A stretch of DNA of 64,000 nt from Hydrogenovibrio sp965140365 (GCA_965140365.1 OZ223196.1), one strand, 5' to 3'; positions 8,890 through 18,900 are shown, counted from the stretch's first letter. Made by a program: numbers and translations. The notes: generated from the letters alone by a model not told the origin.

Positions 8890-8992
8890 GCTTGAAAAAG
8901 GGTGTTAATAAATTAGTGATTTAGAATAGTATAAACGCAGTTATTATATTTTTCGCAATAACTGCTGATGTTTAATAAGGCTGGAGTAGAGA

Positions 8993-9220
8993 ATGAAAAA
9001 GGGTTTAACAGATAACCCCGCCGTAAATAATATTATCGAAAAGTTGAACCAAGGAAATATACGTGAAGGGAAGCCTTTGATTACAAAAGAAACCCTTGAT
9101 GCCTGTTTTGACAATTACGACCCTTCGGAGATTGAACGGGCTTATTTAAAGCAAAAACCTTCATTTTTGAAACTCATTTCAATCAGGTTTAGGTATTACC
9201 TTATGAAATTAAAACGTTAA
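8993..9220 (+). CDS. Hypothetical 75-aa protein
   Basis: Starts at ATG 8993 with GGCTGGAGTAGAGA upstream (GGAG at 8980-8983), so translation is plausible. Sequence MKKGLTDNPAVNNIIEKL and a basic C-terminal third (ending FRYYLMKLKR) are seen. There is no recognisable domain, signal peptide or clear membrane segment. It sits alone in the left part of element A, between gene remnants and the endonuclease module. I do not recognise it. Confidence 0.5.
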   Translation: MKKGLTDNPAVNNIIEKLNQGNIREGKPLITKETLDACFDNYDPSEIERAYLKQKPSFLKLISIRFRYYLMKLKR

Positions 9221-9301
9221 CCTTAATCACTTTAACTGAATTGCTACTAAAGCTTTAGAGTTTATTGAATTCAACCTTTTGATTTATCCTCATAATTCTC
9301 A

Positions 9302-9338
9302 ATGAATCGTTACTAATTTACTAGACTGTTCATAACCA
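9302..9338 (-). repeat. 37-bp dispersed repeat, copy 1 (inverted)
   Basis: The reverse complement matches the copy at 15504-15540 at about 31 of 37 positions, including the core GTCTAGTAAATTAGTAACGATT (core quoted with its variable base). It lies 29 bp before the start of the endonuclease gene. Confidence 0.65.
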
Positions 9339-9367
9339 TCTTATCATGGTCAAAAACGAGGCGTTAA

Positions 9368-11320
9368 ATGGGAAAGTTTCGTTATACAGAAGAACGAATT
9401 CAAAAACTGATTTCTGAAAACAATTTACCCATTGAAATTAAGTCAACTCCACATTTCTATAAAGAGGGTATCGGGTATTTCATAGGAAACAAAGAAATAC
9501 TCATGAACTGCTATGTTCATGGTGAAATACCTTCTATCACTCCTTTTAATTTGCAAAAACAGGCAATATATAAATATAAAAACCGGGTCTGTCCAAGATG
9601 CAACGAAGAGTTGGAAACACTCGGAAATGAGGTTACATACAATATTGTCAAAAGCGTTATAGAAGACCTTCCAAATAGATTTATACACAAATTCAGCAAT
9701 ATTGTAAGCGTTGAACTACTTACTTCGGAGTCTGAGTTTAACCAGCAAAAGAAAGCTTCTTCCTCACTCTGGAATAATCTGACCTTGAAACTTAAAGTTA
9801 AACAGCAACTTGATGATAAAAAATATCGGGAAAAGAATATAACGAGAAAATGGAAAGAAATAAAAAAAGATAAAAAGCTAATGCCTCTACGCCAAAAAGA
9901 TACACGAATGTCTTTGATGGCTTATATATTCGAGTGGGTGTTAACTGAACTGAAAGTTAACCATCAACTTGAATATTCAATAACTAACCTCATCCGAAAC
10001 AATTTTGATATTAAAAACAAGCTCGTAAGCTCTGGATTTCATTACCCTACCATGGCTTACGATTTTTATTTAGATGACTATGATTTATTAATAGAAATTG
10101 ACGGCTCACAACACTATGAAACGGATGGTCGAATGATTCGTACCAATGCCGAGTTAATCAACTTGCAACAAAGAGACAACTTAAAAGCTGAAGTTGCCAA
10201 AATGGCCACGGAGAAAGAACTTATTCGTCTTCAAAATTTTTTTTTGGCTAAAAGTGGGAGGTTAAAGGGGTTAAAGCACTTAGTAAATTTCAAATCAAAA
10301 CGAAGCGACTCCGTCTTCTATCAAACATTTTTAAACATAAATAAAGTTCTAAACAAAATTGGAATGGTGAATATTTCTTTCAACAGATATATCGAAATAA
10401 TCACAACCTATAATATCGGTTCTATACTGGAAGCTAAATCCAAAAGCATTATCAACAATAGAAATTCAGTATTGGAGAATACTCGTTCGACTCTTAGAGT
10501 AATAAAACCAGCTCATAACATAAACAAAACAGAATCCTATGTAGCCCAATGCCAATCAGAAGGATGCAAATCCTTCCAAATTATTAGTACAGCTGGTATT
10601 TATTCTGAGCCGCCAGTTAGATGTTACGCATGTAGTGATATAGCGATTATTAAACAAGCCATTCAAACTGTAGAAAATGCTACATGCTTCTCAAACACTA
10701 ATGACATAATTTCTGGTTTTGAGGTTTTCAATAAGAAAAAAATATTGAGCCCTAACAAAGGTTTTTTTAATCATGGGCTAACAGAGGACACAGCTATAAA
10801 GCTTTCTAAATCAAATGTCCTCAAACAAACTCTTATTATCATCCATCCGTCTTTTCCGAAGGTCTTTATTGAAAAGACCATCAATAGCGTTAAAAGAGAT
10901 ATAGACTATCACCTGGTTTATAAGCGTCTGCACAAGGTTAACGAAACTCTAGAAAAACTAACTGATGAATCTCAAAAAAAATTATTCGATTCACAGTTTG
11001 AAATTTTCAATGTTGATAATGAGTTTAAAGCCAAGCAAATTATTACTAAAGAGCGTCTTAGAAAAGCTGAAGAAAGAAAAAAAGTATCCCAAAATTTAAG
11101 ACAGCGAGGAGAATCCACAATCCAGACTAAAACGGAAGAGAGGAAAAGACTAGAGTTTCAAGCTAGCGTGTATTCACTAGCAAAATCAGACGCCAACTTT
11201 AGAGTAAAAACTACTGAAACTGATGTCATGGCAAATCTTTACTTAACAGAAATTGAATACACTTGTATTTATTGCGGAACTACATACATTGAAATTGGAC
11301 ACTATTGCTACCACTCGTAA
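9368..11320 (+). CDS. PD-(D/E)XK-like endonuclease with zinc-binding motifs, probably frameshifted near its end
   Basis: 650 aa, unknown as a whole. Around residues 225-300 the pattern YDLLIEIDGSQHYE ... QQRDNLKAEVAK ... ELIRLQN fits the DUF559/Vsr-like PD-(D/E)XK nuclease fold (D, ExD, later K or R). Cysteine pairs suggest zinc ribbons: CPRCNEEL near 75, CQSEGCK ... CYACSD near 395-420, and CIYCG near the end. Codons are AT-rich, unlike the chromosome. The ribbon started by CIYCG is cut by the stop at 11318, whereas the overlapping frame continues KYVCKCNNKEC, so a frameshift near 11290-11310 is likely. The role could be defence or homing; the family is uncertain. Confidence 0.6.
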   Translation: MGKFRYTEERIQKLISENNLPIEIKSTPHFYKEGIGYFIGNKEILMNCYVHGEIPSITPFNLQKQAIYKYKNRVCPRCNEELETLGNEVTYNIVKSVIEDLPNRFIHKFSNIVSVELLTSESEFNQQKKASSSLWNNLTLKLKVKQQLDDKKYREKNITRKWKEIKKDKKLMPLRQKDTRMSLMAYIFEWVLTELKVNHQLEYSITNLIRNNFDIKNKLVSSGFHYPTMAYDFYLDDYDLLIEIDGSQHYETDGRMIRTNAELINLQQRDNLKAEVAKMATEKELIRLQNFFLAKSGRLKGLKHLVNFKSKRSDSVFYQTFLNINKVLNKIGMVNISFNRYIEIITTYNIGSILEAKSKSIINNRNSVLENTRSTLRVIKPAHNINKTESYVAQCQSEGCKSFQIISTAGIYSEPPVRCYACSDIAIIKQAIQTVENATCFSNTNDIISGFEVFNKKKILSPNKGFFNHGLTEDTAIKLSKSNVLKQTLIIIHPSFPKVFIEKTINSVKRDIDYHLVYKRLHKVNETLEKLTDESQKKLFDSQFEIFNVDNEFKAKQIITKERLRKAEERKKVSQNLRQRGESTIQTKTEERKRLEFQASVYSLAKSDANFRVKTTETDVMANLYLTEIEYTCIYCGTTYIEIGHYCYHS

Positions 11321-11687
11321 ATATGTATGCAAATGTAATAATAAAGAATGTATGACCATGATTAATCGGTCTCGTGGAATGAATAAGCACCTTCAAGGTA
11401 ATAAGCAAGGGTTTGACGAGGCAGCATTACACATAAATGAACAGAGTAATGGAATCTTTGAGTTAGTAGAATTTGCTGGAGACCGCCGTATAGGAGGTTT
11501 TATTATTAAAATAAATTGCCCTAGTTCAAAATTGCACCAACATTACATTCTAAGCAGTGGCATTTCTAACTGGGATAAGCGCGCTAACTTTAAAAAATAC
11601 GCATACAAAATAAAATCAGGAGAAAAATTAGATTCTCGAATAACAGTCATAGCCAACTTCAAAAAAACGATACATGCTGATGGTTAG
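11253..11687 (+). pseudogene. Probable C-terminal continuation of the endonuclease, other frame
   Basis: This frame overlaps the previous gene by 68 bp and has no ribosome binding site at its first ATG (11253). From about 11299 it encodes TRKYVCKCNNKECMTMINRS and then a globular-looking stretch (GFDEAALHINEQSNGIFELV) that reads as a domain end, not a beginning. Joined to the upstream frame it would complete a CxxC...CxC(x4)C zinc ribbon and give a protein of about 770 aa. An independent gene cannot be ruled out. Confidence 0.5.
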
Positions 11688-11763
11688 TTAGGCAGTTAAG
11701 TATTCTTAAGTAGCTTTCCTGACCCTTGTTAAGGCCTAAGAACACTAGACTCTTTTTAAAGTG

Positions 11764-11794
11764 AAAAATGTTTAGTAAATTGAGTGGCAATTCA
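11764..11794 (+). repeat. 37-bp dispersed repeat, copy 2 (degenerate)
   Basis: AATGTTTAGTAAATTGAGTG and the following GCAATTCA match the core of copies at 12415 and 15504 with one inserted base and about three changes. It supplies a spurious upstream ATG (11768) for the next gene. Confidence 0.45.
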
Positions 11795-11836
11795 GATAAA
11801 ACGACCTACTCTAACTTCTGCAAACCAGGAACTTAT

Positions 11837-12343
11837 ATGAAGTTTTCAAAAACTACTACTAAAAGTAAAAACAAGTTACTCGGATTTTCACTTATTATTT
11901 GGGGGGAGTTTTTATTTGAACCTGATATTTCTGGCTTATCGTCAAGTATCAACTTAGATATCCAAACACATCAAGACTTAGTTCCATATGTCTTGTTCGT
12001 TGTTTTAGCTTGGCTCTTAGCTTCTTTTTATTCAAACTTTTTTTATGAATACGGCTATCCTTTTGAAAATCAGAACACCAGGATAGGAAGGTTAAAAGAC
12101 TACCTTTCGACACTAAAACCTAATTTTAGTTCGAAGTTGATGAGGCATATTCAGGCAAACTCATCTGCACATGGTATGTCAGAAATACCGGAGCACCTAC
12201 CATCGAAAAATATAAAGAATAAAGCTTCTCAGAAAATTATTTTCAACAACTTATTCCAACTAAACTATTTGTTTCCTAGTTACATTGGCCTCTCAACAAT
12301 ATTTGTCCCAGCTATATACGCAGCTAAGCCATTTATTCACTAA
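11837..12343 (+). CDS. Hypothetical membrane protein
   Basis: 168 aa from ATG 11837 (MKFSKTTTKSK), chosen because CCAGGA precedes it at 11825-11830. The longer frame from 11768 starts inside a repeat copy. Three hydrophobic stretches are visible: about 14-30 (LLGFSLIIWGEFLF), 50-72 (VPYVLFVVLAWLLASF) and 145-165 (YIGLSTIFVPAIYAA). The region between the second and third is polar. I do not recognise the family. It stands between two repeat copies as a single-gene cassette. Confidence 0.5.
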   Translation: MKFSKTTTKSKNKLLGFSLIIWGEFLFEPDISGLSSSINLDIQTHQDLVPYVLFVVLAWLLASFYSNFFYEYGYPFENQNTRIGRLKDYLSTLKPNFSSKLMRHIQANSSAHGMSEIPEHLPSKNIKNKASQKIIFNNLFQLNYLFPSYIGLSTIFVPAIYAAKPFIH

Positions 12344-12414
12344 ATAAGGCTAGCTCATCGTGCGTAAACTTTAGAGCATCCCTTCAGAGTAATGAATATT
12401 GAAGGTATTGAAAG

Positions 12415-12451
12415 TGGCTAAGAAGTGTCTAGTAAATTAGTGGCGATTCAA
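12415..12451 (+). repeat. 37-bp dispersed repeat, copy 3
   Basis: Differs from the copy at 15504-15540 at only 2 of 37 positions (G for A at two places). It begins TGGCTAAGAAGTGTCTAG and ends GGCGATTCAA. It lies 72 bp after the membrane protein gene. Confidence 0.85.
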
Positions 12452-12914
12452 TATGCTTTTATATAACTTTAATTTCGACATGAATTAACTTCCAATAGTA
12501 ATAAGTAAAGTTTTTATTTTACTAGAAGAGTAATGACAATCGTAGTTAAGTTATTGAAATAAAAGCTTTTACTGTCTGAGAATATGTTTCTCAGCAAGTT
12601 ATTAAATTTAAACTCAAAAACTCAGCATTTGAAAAAGTTAGTTTTGAGAATCAGTATTCTCGTAATTAATACTAAACTTTTCATCCCTAATCCATCGTAA
12701 CTAAACCCGTGAGAATAAAAGCATGCCCTGTTAGGTCAGTATTCTTATGTTTGACCTCTATGCATTTGACTTTCCAGTAATATCTTATTAGCGACGATTA
12801 TTTATGAATTGAACAAAGTTTAAGGAGATGTCGTTTTCTACATAAACTTAGATTCGATTTGAACCCAGCGTTATAACAATACTTTCTATTTTATTGAAAA
12901 TCTTAAAACTTTCC

Positions 12915-12942
12915 TTGAAAACACTACATTTTGTGTTATAAC
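12915..12942 (+). promoter_or_regulatory. Candidate sigma-70 promoter of the CBASS operon
   Basis: TTGAAA (12915-12920), a 16-base spacer and TATAAC (12937-12942), about 33 bases before the GTG start of the CD-NTase gene. Confidence 0.5.
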
Positions 12943-12975
12943 TTTAAAAAAGGACTATATATGTGGTGAGCAAAA

Positions 12976-14418
12976 GTGTACAAAGTCGAAAGGTTGTTAG
13001 AAGAAGCACTAGAAGATATTGATATTCCAGATTCAATGAAGGAGAGGGCGTTTGCTCGTTATAAATCTGTTGGAGAGTGGCTATGTCGACCTGATTCAAC
13101 GCTAAAAGACTATTCACCAAATGTTTATCCTCAAGGTTCTTTTAATCTTGGAACTGCTGTAAAGCCTATATCTGATGAAGATGATTATGATGTTGATTCT
13201 GTTTGTGAGGTTTCTCACCTCAGAAGTGCTTGGACACAAGAACAATTAAAAGACAAGTTGGGAGTTGAGTTAGATTTATATACTAAGTCAAATGGCATGA
13301 ACAATCTTCCAGAAGAAGGAAAAAGATGCTGGACTCTTGTTTATGCTGATTCTGGTCATGGTTTTCACTTTGACGTTCTGCCTTGTCTACCTAAAGACTA
13401 TGGTTTTTCCACAAATATTTCCATCACAGATAAAAATCACCCGAGTTATGAATACATTTGTGATGACTGGGAAGAAAGTAACCCGAAGGGGTACTTAGAG
13501 TGGTTTCGTTCTAGAATGGAGATTAGATTTGGAGTAGAGCGCTTAAAGCTTGCTGAAAGCATGCAAATGCATGTGGATGAAATTCCCAAATATAAAGTCA
13601 AAACGCCGCTTCAAAAAGTTGTCCAATTACTTAAACGCCATAGAGATATTTACTTTGTAAATAAGGACCATAAACCTATATCGATTATTATTACCACCCT
13701 TGCAGGACATGCCTATGGTAACCAGGAAGAGTCTCTCATTGCTTCTTTACAAACCATTGCAAGCTCCATGGACCATTTCATTAGAAAAATATCTATTAAT
13801 CATTATGAAATTTCAAACCCTTCAAATCCTAAAGAAAATTTTGCTGAAAAATGGAAGCATAACCCAAAATTGGCTGAAGCCTTTTTTGACTGGATTGGAG
13901 CATTAAAAGAAGATGTGAATAATCTTTTTCAAGCAAAAACTGACACTCAGCTCACTTTAGCTCTTCTGCCTTTTGTAGGAACTAAAACGGTAAACAACTC
14001 TGTTATTGCTTCAGAAGTTATTAAATCGGGATTATTTAACCAAGCCTGGCGGCAAGTAAGGCATGAACCTATATCTCCAAAAATAAAAAGAATCACCATA
14101 ACGGCCAAGTGTAAAAAAGATGGCTTTAGGGAATCTCTTTTCTATTCTGGTCAGTCAATTGAAAAAGGTTTAAGTTTATCTTTTACAGCTAATGAAAAAT
14201 TTAGAGGTGGGAAATACCACTGGCAGATAATGAATACCGGTGCTGAAGCCATTAGAAATGGTCAAACTCGCGGGGCCTTTTACGACGGACAAAAAAAATC
14301 TGGTCGAGTTAGGGAAGAGCAAACAAGTTATAGAGGAAATCATATGGTTCAGTGCTATGTAATTAAAGATGGAATCATTATTGCCCAGTCTAACGAATTC
14401 GTGGTGAACATCTCATGA
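12976..14418 (+). CDS. CBASS CD-NTase (cyclic-oligonucleotide synthase)
   Basis: 480-aa cGAS/DncV-like nucleotidyltransferase that would make a cyclic nucleotide signal upon phage infection. The active-site signature is complete: YPQGSFNLGTAV (G-S motif), then DDYDVDSVCEV (first two acidic residues) and GHGFHFDVLP (third). The last ~110 residues (GKYHWQIMNTGAEAIRNG ... RGAFYDG ... YRGNHMVQCYV) resemble the AGS-C sensor domain often fused to CD-NTases. I take GTG 12976 as start because a stop lies three codons upstream and GTGAG precedes it. It overlaps the effector gene by ATGA. The nucleotide product and clade cannot be read from this alone. Confidence 0.9.
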   Translation: MYKVERLLEEALEDIDIPDSMKERAFARYKSVGEWLCRPDSTLKDYSPNVYPQGSFNLGTAVKPISDEDDYDVDSVCEVSHLRSAWTQEQLKDKLGVELDLYTKSNGMNNLPEEGKRCWTLVYADSGHGFHFDVLPCLPKDYGFSTNISITDKNHPSYEYICDDWEESNPKGYLEWFRSRMEIRFGVERLKLAESMQMHVDEIPKYKVKTPLQKVVQLLKRHRDIYFVNKDHKPISIIITTLAGHAYGNQEESLIASLQTIASSMDHFIRKISINHYEISNPSNPKENFAEKWKHNPKLAEAFFDWIGALKEDVNNLFQAKTDTQLTLALLPFVGTKTVNNSVIASEVIKSGLFNQAWRQVRHEPISPKIKRITITAKCKKDGFRESLFYSGQSIEKGLSLSFTANEKFRGGKYHWQIMNTGAEAIRNGQTRGAFYDGQKKSGRVREEQTSYRGNHMVQCYVIKDGIIIAQSNEFVVNIS

Positions 14419-15467
14419 TAAATAAAATTTTTGACTTCGCTAAGTCCGTTCTATACTGGCTTATCTCATTTTCTGTAAAGAAGATTGGATACGCCTTGAT
14501 GACTGTCGGGTTATTAGCGGGTGGAACTTATAGCTTTTTATACAAACCGCTTGATGGCGGTTCTGGAGAACTATCTTTTACTGTTAGTAATACAGTGAAT
14601 GACTGGCTTTCAGCAATATTGGTTGTCATTGGTGCCCTTATTTTGGTTTCTGAGGTTATTAAAGACTTAAAAAAGAGAGCTATCATATTCCAACACTTAG
14701 GTATTGATGAAATTAAGACATTCGACATTGCAACAGCTAGGCCTGTTTGGGACCGGTTGTTTAGGCCTGAGGTTCATAATATTGACTGTTATAGGTATTA
14801 TCGAAATGGCATTGTAGTTAATCCAGATGAAGCGTTGAGACGTACATTATCAATTGGAACAACCCTAGAAAATTTGTCTCAAGTCGAACCTGCTAATCTG
14901 AAGTTTTACTATGGAGGAATGATTCAGGTTCCTTTTGCTTTCGTTGCAGGGACTCTTCTAAGCAACACTATGAGTGTCGAAGTCTATGATTGGAACAGAA
15001 ACAAGCAAAAAGCTTATCCAACATCCGAGCAATCAATCGACAAACCCCTGGAAATAGAAGCTTCAGAAACTGATATTTCTTCGTCCAATGAAGTAGCTAT
15101 TGAGCTAGAAATTTCATATCCAGTTGATAGAGCGAACACAATTCAAGCAGCCGGAAAGATTCCTGTCATCAAAATTTCAGCGAATCCTATGGGAATAGAC
15201 AACGCATCATCATTAGAGCAACAAGTGATTATTTGTGAGGTTTTTCATAGACTGTTGGATAAATACCAAGGGTTAGAACGAATCCATATATTTATAGCAG
15301 CTCAAAACTCCTTAGTTTTTCAGTTAGGCCGACAAATTAGTAAAAGAGTTCATCCCGAAATTGTAGTTTGGCAATATGAAAGACAGAATGAAAGGAAAAA
15401 TCCATGGGGAATAAAGATAAACAACAATAATTATAATGTTGTGTTCAACGCTCCTTTTTACTCATAG
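14415..15467 (+). CDS. CBASS effector with two membrane helices and SAVED domain (Cap14-like)
   Basis: 350 aa. Two hydrophobic helices lie near residues 24-42 (GYALMTVGLLAGGTYSFL) and 60-76 (WLSAILVVIGALILV). A SAVED ligand-binding domain follows in the C-terminal half, with ELEISYPVDR, KISANPMGID and RIHIFIAAQNSLVFQLGRQI. SAVED domains bind cyclic oligonucleotides. The membrane-anchored form would damage the inner membrane when activated, causing cell death. Translationally coupled to the CD-NTase (ATGA). No E1/E2-like or HORMA/TRIP13 genes accompany it, so this is a minimal type I arrangement. A tail remnant of a relative lies at 8751. Confidence 0.88.
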   Translation: MINKIFDFAKSVLYWLISFSVKKIGYALMTVGLLAGGTYSFLYKPLDGGSGELSFTVSNTVNDWLSAILVVIGALILVSEVIKDLKKRAIIFQHLGIDEIKTFDIATARPVWDRLFRPEVHNIDCYRYYRNGIVVNPDEALRRTLSIGTTLENLSQVEPANLKFYYGGMIQVPFAFVAGTLLSNTMSVEVYDWNRNKQKAYPTSEQSIDKPLEIEASETDISSSNEVAIELEISYPVDRANTIQAAGKIPVIKISANPMGIDNASSLEQQVIICEVFHRLLDKYQGLERIHIFIAAQNSLVFQLGRQISKRVHPEIVVWQYERQNERKNPWGIKINNNNYNVVFNAPFYS

Positions 15468-15503
15468 TGTGTTCAGTTGAGTAGCTATGCCGTTTATAAA
15501 TAA

Positions 15504-15540
15504 TGGCTAAGAAATGTCTAGTAAATTAGTAGCGATTCAA
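15504..15540 (+). repeat. 37-bp dispersed repeat, copy 4
   Basis: TGGCTAAGAAATGTCTAG ... AGCGATTCAA, 35 of 37 identical to copy 3. It lies 36 bp after the SAVED effector gene and 116 bp before the next two-gene system. Confidence 0.85.
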
Positions 15541-15656
15541 AACATATTTAGCCCTTTAGAAATTAAAGAGTAATTCTTTTGGGTTATATCTTGAAAGGCT
15601 TGTCAATTCTAGTAAAAGTATGATTTTTAAAAAGCATAAACAATAAAGAGAATTTT

Positions 15657-15971
15657 ATGGATTTTATGACTAGTGCAATGCTATCCGGTATCGTTTATGA
15701 CATGGTAAAACGGGGGGTTGGAATGTCCATGGACTCTTTAAAATCTCGTTTAAATTATTGGCTTGTTGATGATAACGTGATAAAAGAAATGTCTACACGA
15801 TTAAATGAGTTAAATATTAATGAGAGCATGAGTGAGCGTGCTATTCAAGAACACATTGAAAGAAATGAATCTCTGATGAAACTTATGCAGAACATTAAGC
15901 CAAATCAAAGTATTCTAGTGCATCATGGTTCAGGTGATAACGTTGCGGGTGATAAAATTATTAATAATTGA
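15657..15971 (+). CDS. Small partner protein with C-terminal GSGDNVAGDK motif
   Basis: 104 aa, start ATG 15657 with AAAGAGAATTTT upstream. The N-terminal part may form one amphipathic or weakly hydrophobic helix (MTSAMLSGIVYDMVKRGVG). The end is HHGSGDNVAGDKIINN. The same GSGDNVAG motif opens the next protein, which starts 8 bp after this stop, so the two probably act together, perhaps by pairing their motif-bearing beta segments. As I recall, the layout resembles the two-gene GAPS6-type anti-phage system (GapS6a); I could not verify that. No enzymatic motif is visible. Confidence 0.7.
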   Translation: MDFMTSAMLSGIVYDMVKRGVGMSMDSLKSRLNYWLVDDNVIKEMSTRLNELNINESMSERAIQEHIERNESLMKLMQNIKPNQSILVHHGSGDNVAGDKIINN

Positions 15972-15979
15972 GATTAATT

Positions 15980-18900
15980 ATGAACTCTTTTACGCATACT
16001 GGTTCTGGAGATAACGTTGCTGGTTCTAAATATGTCAGCATTATTAGTACCACTCCAGAAAATTTTCATTCGCTTGTTTTTGAAGTAAAACAACAGGTCT
16101 TAGAAAGAAGGTTTGACCAGGCTAGAGTTACTATTCAAACGCTTAAGAAAATTCATAATTTAAATGCAGAAGCAGAGAGGTTAGTCGAGTCTTTAGACTT
16201 ATACTTAAATATTCGAGAACACAAAACTTTAGACGACAGAAGAAAACTTGCTCGGTTATTAAAAACTTCAGATGACAATCTTACTAAAGATATTCTTAAC
16301 TCTACACGGGTTTATCTTAGTGTTGAAACCCATGGAGAAGAGCCTGCTGAGACCTTTTTCCCACGTAATAAAAATCTAGGTCCTTTCTCTCAAGAACTAT
16401 TCTTGGAGCTATTTGCAAATGAAAAGCAATTAAGAGCTTTTTTTTCCGAAAGTGTGTGCCTTGATATTTCTGAGTATATTTCATTGATGAGAGGAGCAGA
16501 GAGATTAAATGCGACATCATTAATGCATGAAATAGCCGGAAAATTAGATGATGATTATCGAGGAGACTTTTTAAGTCAGAAGTATTTATTGATAGCGAAA
16601 ATTGCCTCCGTTAATGAAAAAATTCCCGTAGAAGGGCATTATTGGCTTGCCTCTGCGGAAATAAAGACAGAAATTTCAAATATTGCGTTAGAGTTATCCA
16701 CGCTTATTGATTTGTCAGAGGGGCAATATGGAGAGTTGTTTGAAATTGCTGACTCCATTCTTAGGTATTGTCTTGGCTATTTACCAGAGTTATTTGATAC
16801 ATTATGGAAGCACATTAAAGAGTTTGAAAAGGTTTCTCCTCAAAGTGCTTCTCGGATTAGAGCCGAAAAAGAAAGACATTACAGCGGAACATTGAATAAT
16901 GATGTAGATATTGAAAAGCTTGAACAGTTTCGTCGTGATAATCACTATAAAGAACAATTTTTAAGCAAGCTAGCGAGCTCTTCAGAGATAACTGAAAATG
17001 ACTTTTTCATTGCGTTGCAATCTCTTGATACCCTGGATTATTTAAATAAATGGGTTGAAAAGGGGGGGCTTTTAAAAACTGAAGAACAATTTGTTAATGA
17101 TTTTTTACAATTAGAGCGTCAGGTTGCATCAGTTGAGAAACTGGATACAAAAAAACTTGATTTGGAGAGTCTTCTTGATGCTTTCCTAAAGTTGCATTTT
17201 GCAGATGTCAAACGAATCAATATAGTTCGTTTAAATGATTTATGTGAAAGATTAAACTATTTAGAGTTCCCAAATTATACAGTTCGATTTTTAGAAGTAT
17301 TCATCTCAAATAAGCGTTCACTGTGGCCATCCCCTGTTGTAAAAACATATCTTATAGGCTTATTAAATAGCAGTAAGTTAAAGACCCTTAGAGAAACACT
17401 GACGAGTATTCCAAGAGCTCTTTATGATGCTGATAGCTTTAGATTAGAATCTTTTCTTGAGTATTTATCAGGCAATTCAAAAAAAGCTTTTCAAGCAATA
17501 ACTCAATCACTAACAATATTTCCCGATGATATCGTGTCTTGGGCACATATGTTTGTTATTGCAGATAACTCTAAAGCAACATTTAAATTAAATGGGTGGT
17601 TAGAAAAAATACCTGAACATTTTTTTAAAGAGTATTCTGAGACGGGCTTAAAAGTATTGATTGGAATTGCCAAGCATTCGAGTTTTAAAAAGGTTGAAAG
17701 CACCTTACTCAATTGGTTTATAGCTTCGCCAAACGAGCTGGCAATACCCATTACCCAAATATTTTTAGGGGATTTGGAGCCAGAAACAGAAATAGTGAAT
17801 TTATCTGATGAGGTTAATGGCACTATTGGTGTTAGTTATTTTAATGGGAAAGACCTGGTTACTAAGTTACTAGTAGGAGATAATTTTTCAATAAAAAATG
17901 ATTATTGTATCAAGCGTTCCTCCCTGTTAGGTAAAGTTCTGTTAAACCTTGAACCAGGGGATACAACAACATTCAATCTAAAAGAAATTACTTTAAAAAG
18001 CTTTGACCCACCTCTTTTATCCGCTAACCATATTTCACTTCGCCTTAGAGATATTAACAATGATGGTAGTGATTGTTTCTATTCTTTTCAGCTTCCTGAC
18101 GACCCTCATGAAATGAAGAAAAAATTTGCCAAAGTATTAGAGCAACTCCAAAGCCCTAAAAAACATTACGATTCAATTCCTAGTTTCATCATTAGAGGCA
18201 AAATAAGTCAACGAGAAGACCCGGTAAAAGGAGCGCTTGAACAGCTTGTCGATGATGCTGAAAAGATTTCTCCATTCAGCGCAATAGGCGAAGTTTCCCC
18301 TAAAAATGTTCTGCTAGACATTTATGCTATATGCTACTTATCCATAACAGGGCTTTGGAAAGGTCTAGATAAAATAAAAACTGATTTTTGTATTACTGAA
18401 CCAACGAAGGAAATCATGACAGCTTTTATCAGAAAGAAAGCTGCAATGCAGGCTTCAGCTATTGATGGAGAGCTATTCGTTCAATCTGAAGAAGAGGTTC
18501 AGCATAGGTTGTCGGTATTAAAAGAAGCATTTCAAACAATTATAAATTCTTCGTCAATGATTGAGTTAAAGGAGTTTGATGTCCCCGATAAATTGTTTAA
18601 AATAAAAGAGTTAATTGATTCATCTGTTTTTTCGACCATATGTGTTTCCTCCGAAAAAAACATACCATGGTTATGTATCGATAGTGAGTTTTCACTCATG
18701 GCTGGAGAGTTTGACTGTCAAATAGTGAATACTTTTGAATTGTTTTATCGAATTGGTCAACAGCTAAAAGTTGAAGTGAAAATACCTGGGTTGCTATTGA
18801 ATGCCCAAAAATCTTTGCCATATGTTTTGACCCCCAAAGAAATTATTGATTTAGCGAGCTCCAAAAATTATGACGAACTACACGTTTTGTCATTGTTGCT

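Larger units (their letters stand above)
12344..12975. other. 632-bp intergenic region upstream of CBASS
   Basis: No credible gene. It holds repeat copy 3 (12415-12451), small perfect hairpins CTGAGAA/TTCTCAG (12576-12594) and GAGAAT/ATTCTC (12646-12661), a looser pair CTCAAAAACT/AGTTTTGAG (12613-12648), and the CBASS promoter near its end. The rest is AT-rich and unassigned. Confidence 0.6.

Noticed and set aside
12415..12451. Integron attC site
   Set aside because: No integrase of the integron type and no GTTRRRY/RYYYAAC core pair was seen around the 37-bp repeat, so I report it only as a dispersed repeat.
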